A stretch of 64,000 bases of DNA from Plectrocnemia conspersa (Eukaryota; Arthropoda; Insecta; Trichoptera; Polycentropodidae), in contig VTFK01000117.1 in assembly GCA_009617715.1 (NCBI GenBank), positions 1,178,001 through 1,242,000 on the forward strand, in the 5' to 3' direction. Made by a program: the position numbers and the translations under genes. Under the pieces are notes generated by a model. The model did not search any database. It saw only the letters and a list, made by a program, of their open reading frames with translations, and was not told the DNA's origin. Below are positions 60,290 to 64,000 of the stretch, in pieces. Each line of letters begins with the position of its first letter. Within the stretch, counting starts at the first letter, position 1.

Positions 60290-60765
60290 TTTATTTTTTA
60301 GATTAAATTAAGACCATCGTGGTTACCCCTATGCGCCACGATGGTCGAAAACAAATTTTAAATTTATAAAACATTAAAAAACGTATATATACATAAATAT
60401 AACAATACTTAAACATAACAAAAAATTATAAAATATCAAAATTAAATGATACAAACTGGATCAGATCATAGTAGCTAACATTAAATAGGTCAATATGAAA
60501 TGCCAGCGTATTAAGGAGCCGGATGGCCACAGCTATAGGTGAGTCGGCAAGTGCGGATGTCCTAGCCCTAACGGCCATTAAAAGAGGTCGCGATCGTGAT
60601 TCTCGAAAATGTTCCGGAACCCAAAACTGAAATTCCTCGAGAATAGCTGGATTGTCGACAGCACCTTTTAGTAATTTAAAAAAATGCTTAGCGATGTACA
60701 GCTTTCTGCGAGAACTCAGCAAATCATATCCCAACGCTCCTAAAAGAAAGGCGCTGGGATATGAA
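60290..60765 (-). mobile_element. Jockey-like retrotransposon, 3' fragment with open C-terminus
   Basis: On minus it begins at TATCCCAGCGCCTTTC (60765) and runs through a still-open RT C-terminal frame (GALGYDLLSSRRKLYIAKHF, VDNPAILEEFQFWVPEHFRE, ALADSPIAVAIRLLNTLAFH, stop at 60426). It then has the 3' UTR and a hairpin, ACCATCGTGG (60313-60322) / CCACGATGGT (60336-60345), and an A-rich tail near 60290. It matches 14490-14955 of the longer copy closely. Here the frame lacks the stop seen near 14540 in that copy. Confidence 0.88.
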
Positions 60766-61780
60766 TAGTTAAAGTAAATAAATGCTACTGTGGTCTGATA
60801 AACCAAAAAAATATTAGATACTCTACAACATTAAGCAGACCTGTATTACAATTATTAAGATTGACGAGTATTTACTATTACATTTGATAGAAATTTATAG
60901 GATATATGACGTGAGACTGCCGACTCAAGATCTATTTATAGACCTGTGGAAATTTTAACTACCTGCAGAATTAATTAAAAAGTCATTCTTACCATTAAAT
61001 TAAAATAAATACTAAATCGTCTCAAAAGTAAGGCTTTAATCATAAAAGAGAAAAGAAAAAAAGCTCTCAACGTCCTTATAATTAATTAAGCACATATGAA
61101 CATATACTTAATTAATCAGATATAAGCATTTATTACTCATAATCACCTATAAGTACAAGAAAAACCTACACTTGAATGTGAAAATGATGCATGATAGACA
61201 ATGCGTTATATTCTAGGCACAATTTACTATTGTTATTCCCTACCTAGTTAACGATCGCCGTAAGTGTCTAAAAAACAATGCAATTGGTCCACCAAAATCT
61301 CCGTTTGCGATTCGCCAGAGCTCTCTCTAACCAGCAATACAAGATACGTGACACTTCGTCACAAGGAAAAAGACGTTCTGAGACTTAATTTCGAGAAGTT
61401 CTAGTACTAGATAAATACATGGATCGTACCGAATCATCACAAGAACACATTATGATATATCGCAGCCGACGATTCAAAAGCTACATTTCCGTATATATGT
61501 GGTATTTTATACATGCTTAACAAAATTAAATATTACCAGCTCTACTAGCGTATATTTTTGCTGTAATGTCACACCCTTTCAGCCGCATAACAGCAAAGGG
61601 GCTGAAGAATTTTTCAAAAGAGGCGAAAACACCTTGGGTTTATGTACTATAAGCTTTTGAATCTTTTGGAATTTACTCTATAGGAATTATATATTCTTTT
61701 ACGAAACAAAATTTACACATCACGAATTACAGAATCACAGCATAAAACGTATAATGTTAATTCGGTCCGCTAGAGTGTTT
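60766..61780. other. Non-coding stretch
   Basis: AT-rich, no gene or repeat identified. Confidence 0.5.
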
Positions 61781-62030
61781 ACGAGTTGAGCCTGAAAACA
61801 AAGGGACCAAACTCTAAAGTTACGGTGCGGCGCGGGCGAATTTCTTTGGCCGCCAGTTGTTGTGAACCGGCGGCGACGGAAGCCTCGGGCTAATGTGTCT
61901 CCAGCGCTGTTTATGGACCTCCACTTCCTGTTATGGTGCCAGTTATTTATTGCGACCGGAACTTATCCGCCTTGTGGATGTTGTCGCGGGTTCGCACACC
62001 AGCTGAGGATAACACTGCTGTATCGACTTA
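61781..62030. other. GC-richer unique island
   Basis: About 220 bp (GTGCGGCGCGGGCGAATTTC, AACCGGCGGCGACGG, CACTTCCTGTTATGG with an ETS-type core, GTCGCGGGTTCGC). The plus frame 61862-62056 is short and unlike any family. Candidate regulatory element. Confidence 0.3.
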
Positions 62031-63300
62031 ATATTATGTACATTAAAAAAATTTAACACAGTATCTCTATATATATATTAATAAAGATAGCAAGCGGCGT
62101 GCGACAAGGATAAGTCTTATCGCTGATTTTGTGCAATATCACTCTGAATGCATAAAGGAATTAATAAAATTAATAGATCTCTACATTCGGTAGATGTGAA
62201 CTACGCTCTTGTGGAATTGAGCCAATGAGAAACAAAGAAAGCTCTAGGGTGTTGGTATGCCCTAGATAGAAGATTAAGAACCACACGTAAGTAAAATTAG
62301 CCCGTTTGTATGTGCCTCACAATATAACACTGAACTAATTTAGAAATTGTGTATCATAATAATGCGCATTTATCATAACGTCGTTATTATACAACGAAGA
62401 CAATTATTGCGAAAACGTGTCTAATGAAATTTACAAGCGTAATCAATTTAATTAAAACAAAGCAATCTCCCCGGAACAACGGTTAATGTTTGACTTTTCA
62501 GAAAGAGCCAAGATCGATGAGACCGTCCCCTGTTTATATTGGAGATAAAATTTCTTTAAACGTATTTACTCATAATCAAGATACGGCATACTTTCGCGTA
62601 ACGAAGTTAATAAAGGTAACAATTCCCGAAGCGTCTTCGGTTGACAAGGGGGCGGAATACGTCTCGACGAAGACAAGGAGAGCAAGCAAAAAGGAGAGAC
62701 TGAGAAGCCAAAAAAACTAATTCAGTAAACTTATTTTATTGGGTGATCTTTTAATTTATTCCGTCAAGTAGTACGTTATTGTCGATCGTATCCGTGCGCG
62801 GACAGTCAATGTCTTCGACGCGGAGAGAAAGGGAATCTTTGACCCAAATACGTTATTCAATTTTCCGGAAGGACCCTAATCCGACTTTATCCCATGTCAA
62901 AAGTACGGCCCTGCTATATCCGCAATAACAATTATCTGACCTGAATAAACACGTTCATTAATCTCGCGTGTTTTTATAATTCCATATAAAATTTGTACAT
63001 CTATAGATAATGCGTCATATGCTCATATATTCTGGTTGCTAAAGTGTCATATTTCTACATTTTCAGATATCCTTGCTTAAGCAAAAATACTTTCGTAAAA
63101 GATTTGGGAGTAACGATTTAGCATAAGTATGCCCGGATTTGTTATGCGGAGCGCGTACCACTTCAACAATTTTTGGCGATTCACATTATTATTATAACGC
63201 CATCCATTATCGGGAATACCAGTGAAGCGAAGTATCAACTTGTTTTTGAAATGTGTGAGGAATAGGGTGATTTATATTGTTTTAAATTTTTTTATCCTTT
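62031..63300. other. Non-coding stretch
   Basis: Mostly AT-rich. At 62490-62720 a plus frame (76 codons, Lys/Arg-rich end) follows a ttgacttttcag acceptor-like site, but no family is recognisable and it is not called. Confidence 0.4.
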
Positions 63301-63304
63301 TGGA

Positions 63305-63870
63305 CTTCTACTTAATTTGTTGGACAATGCCAAAGAAAGTTATTGCTTCTTTGAAAGATTCTGCTGAATCTACTCTGACAAGATTTGAAGTAAGGCTTCT
63401 AAAACCAGAAAATGTACAATTGATATTTTCATGCAACAGCTTGCACATCATTATACTTTTATACCATATTTGCCCCACAGTTTTTAAAATGCAATTTTAA
63501 TTCCTGTAGCAAATATAATAGTCGGGTAGCAATTTTTTGCTCTGTTTTATCAAAAAAATTATCAAAGAATATAAAACCTTCTTCAATTGAAAATTTAATT
63601 TCGCTGAAGTTGCCGAAACGAATAATAAATGTCGTTTGTTCCTTATGAGATGAACCTAGAGTAGCATCAGCCATAATAGCAATATATTTAGCCTTCTTCC
63701 TCAATGCTTATGTTTTGAATAAGCGTACCGGAAATATTATTAAATTGGTTTTGTATTCTCGTAGAAAGATAATAAATCTGCAAATTGTGCTAATATTGGA
63801 TCATATTTATTTAACAGTTCAAATAAGCCAAGAAAATTACCATTAATTACAATAAACATCCAATGCGTGC
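63305..63870 (-). pseudogene. hAT-superfamily transposase (DUF4371 type) fragment
   Basis: On minus, in order and over several frames: ALDVYCN, NFLGLFELLNKYDPILAQFA (63841 on), KAKYIAIMADATLGSSHKEQ (the first catalytic Asp, in ADAT), TTFIIRF, EGFIFFDNFFDKTEQKIATR, LHFKNCGANM (family: CRGQGYDNGANM, here shortened by loss of about six residues including the Asp), then NLVRVDSAESFKEAITFFGI, VQQI and a stop. This is the DUF4371/hAT order of TTF-type zinc-finger transposases common in insects. The C-terminal dimerisation domain is absent to the left. Frameshifts and stops make it non-functional. Confidence 0.82.
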
Positions 63871-64000
63871 ATCAAATTAAAAAAAAGATCCGAAAAAAAA
63901 TATTATATCAAGATTTTTTTTATTCCACTATTAGCTATTATTTTCCATTAAACATAATTATTTTTATGAATAAGAGAATTTTCGTGATGGTTTAATAATT

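Noticed and set aside
1..64000. CRISPR arrays, operons, phage or bacterial genes
   Set aside because: No regularly spaced identical repeats and no bacterial-type coding. The window is plainly animal nuclear DNA.

Overview
This is AT-rich eukaryotic nuclear DNA, almost certainly from an insect or close arthropod relative. The evidence is GT-AG introns, two well-conserved animal genes, and a dense mix of decayed arthropod-type transposons (Jockey-like non-LTR, Tigger/pogo, mariner, hAT with DUF4371, tRNA-like SINEs). Nothing in it is bacterial.

Layout. Positions 1-1851 (minus) hold most of Cog6, a Golgi tethering-complex subunit, as one open exon. It runs off the left edge probably only a dozen or so codons before its stop. 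About 2.1 kb upstream, also on minus, lie six exons (3979-6417) coding for the last 446 residues of Mind bomb 1, the E3 ubiquitin ligase of Notch ligands. They carry ankyrin repeats and all three C-terminal RING fingers. The splice phases agree across every junction and the protein ends in the family's usual RILLY. The N-terminal half (MIB/HERC2, ZZ and first ankyrin repeats) was not found anywhere to the right. So 6418-64000 is most simply read as one huge 5' intron of mib1, or as an intron plus unrelated intergenic DNA.

That 57.6 kb contains no gene I can recognise. It holds: a 5'-truncated Jockey-type retrotransposon (13265-14967) with three further 3' fragments (2095-2155, 31402-31608, 60290-60765), in all or most of which a terminal hairpin can be traced; a 1,760-bp Tigger/pogo element with near-perfect 23-bp terminal inverted repeats and a TA duplication (46043-47802), whose transposase has lost its DNA-binding half; a second, different pogo-type transposase remnant (17640-18065); two mariner scraps (22990-23172, 47825-47920); a hAT/DUF4371 pseudogene at the right edge (63305-63870); SINE-like tRNA-headed repeats; several unnamed repeat families found here by comparing the window with itself; and a degenerate tandem array of roughly 150-172-bp units (20770-21380).

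Scattered through the AT-rich background are GC-richer, non-repetitive islands of 200-800 bp (for example 10.44-10.70, 16.68-17.08, 23.87-24.26, 32.29-33.12, 42.43-43.11, 45.00-45.25 and 56.80-57.38 kb). They code for nothing recognisable and are candidates for conserved regulatory elements or untranslated first exons. I saw no convincing undescribed biological system. The observations most worth checking are the His-to-Asp change at a zinc-ligand position of Mind bomb RING 2, the paired abutting hairpins at 39.1 kb, and the unnamed repeat families.
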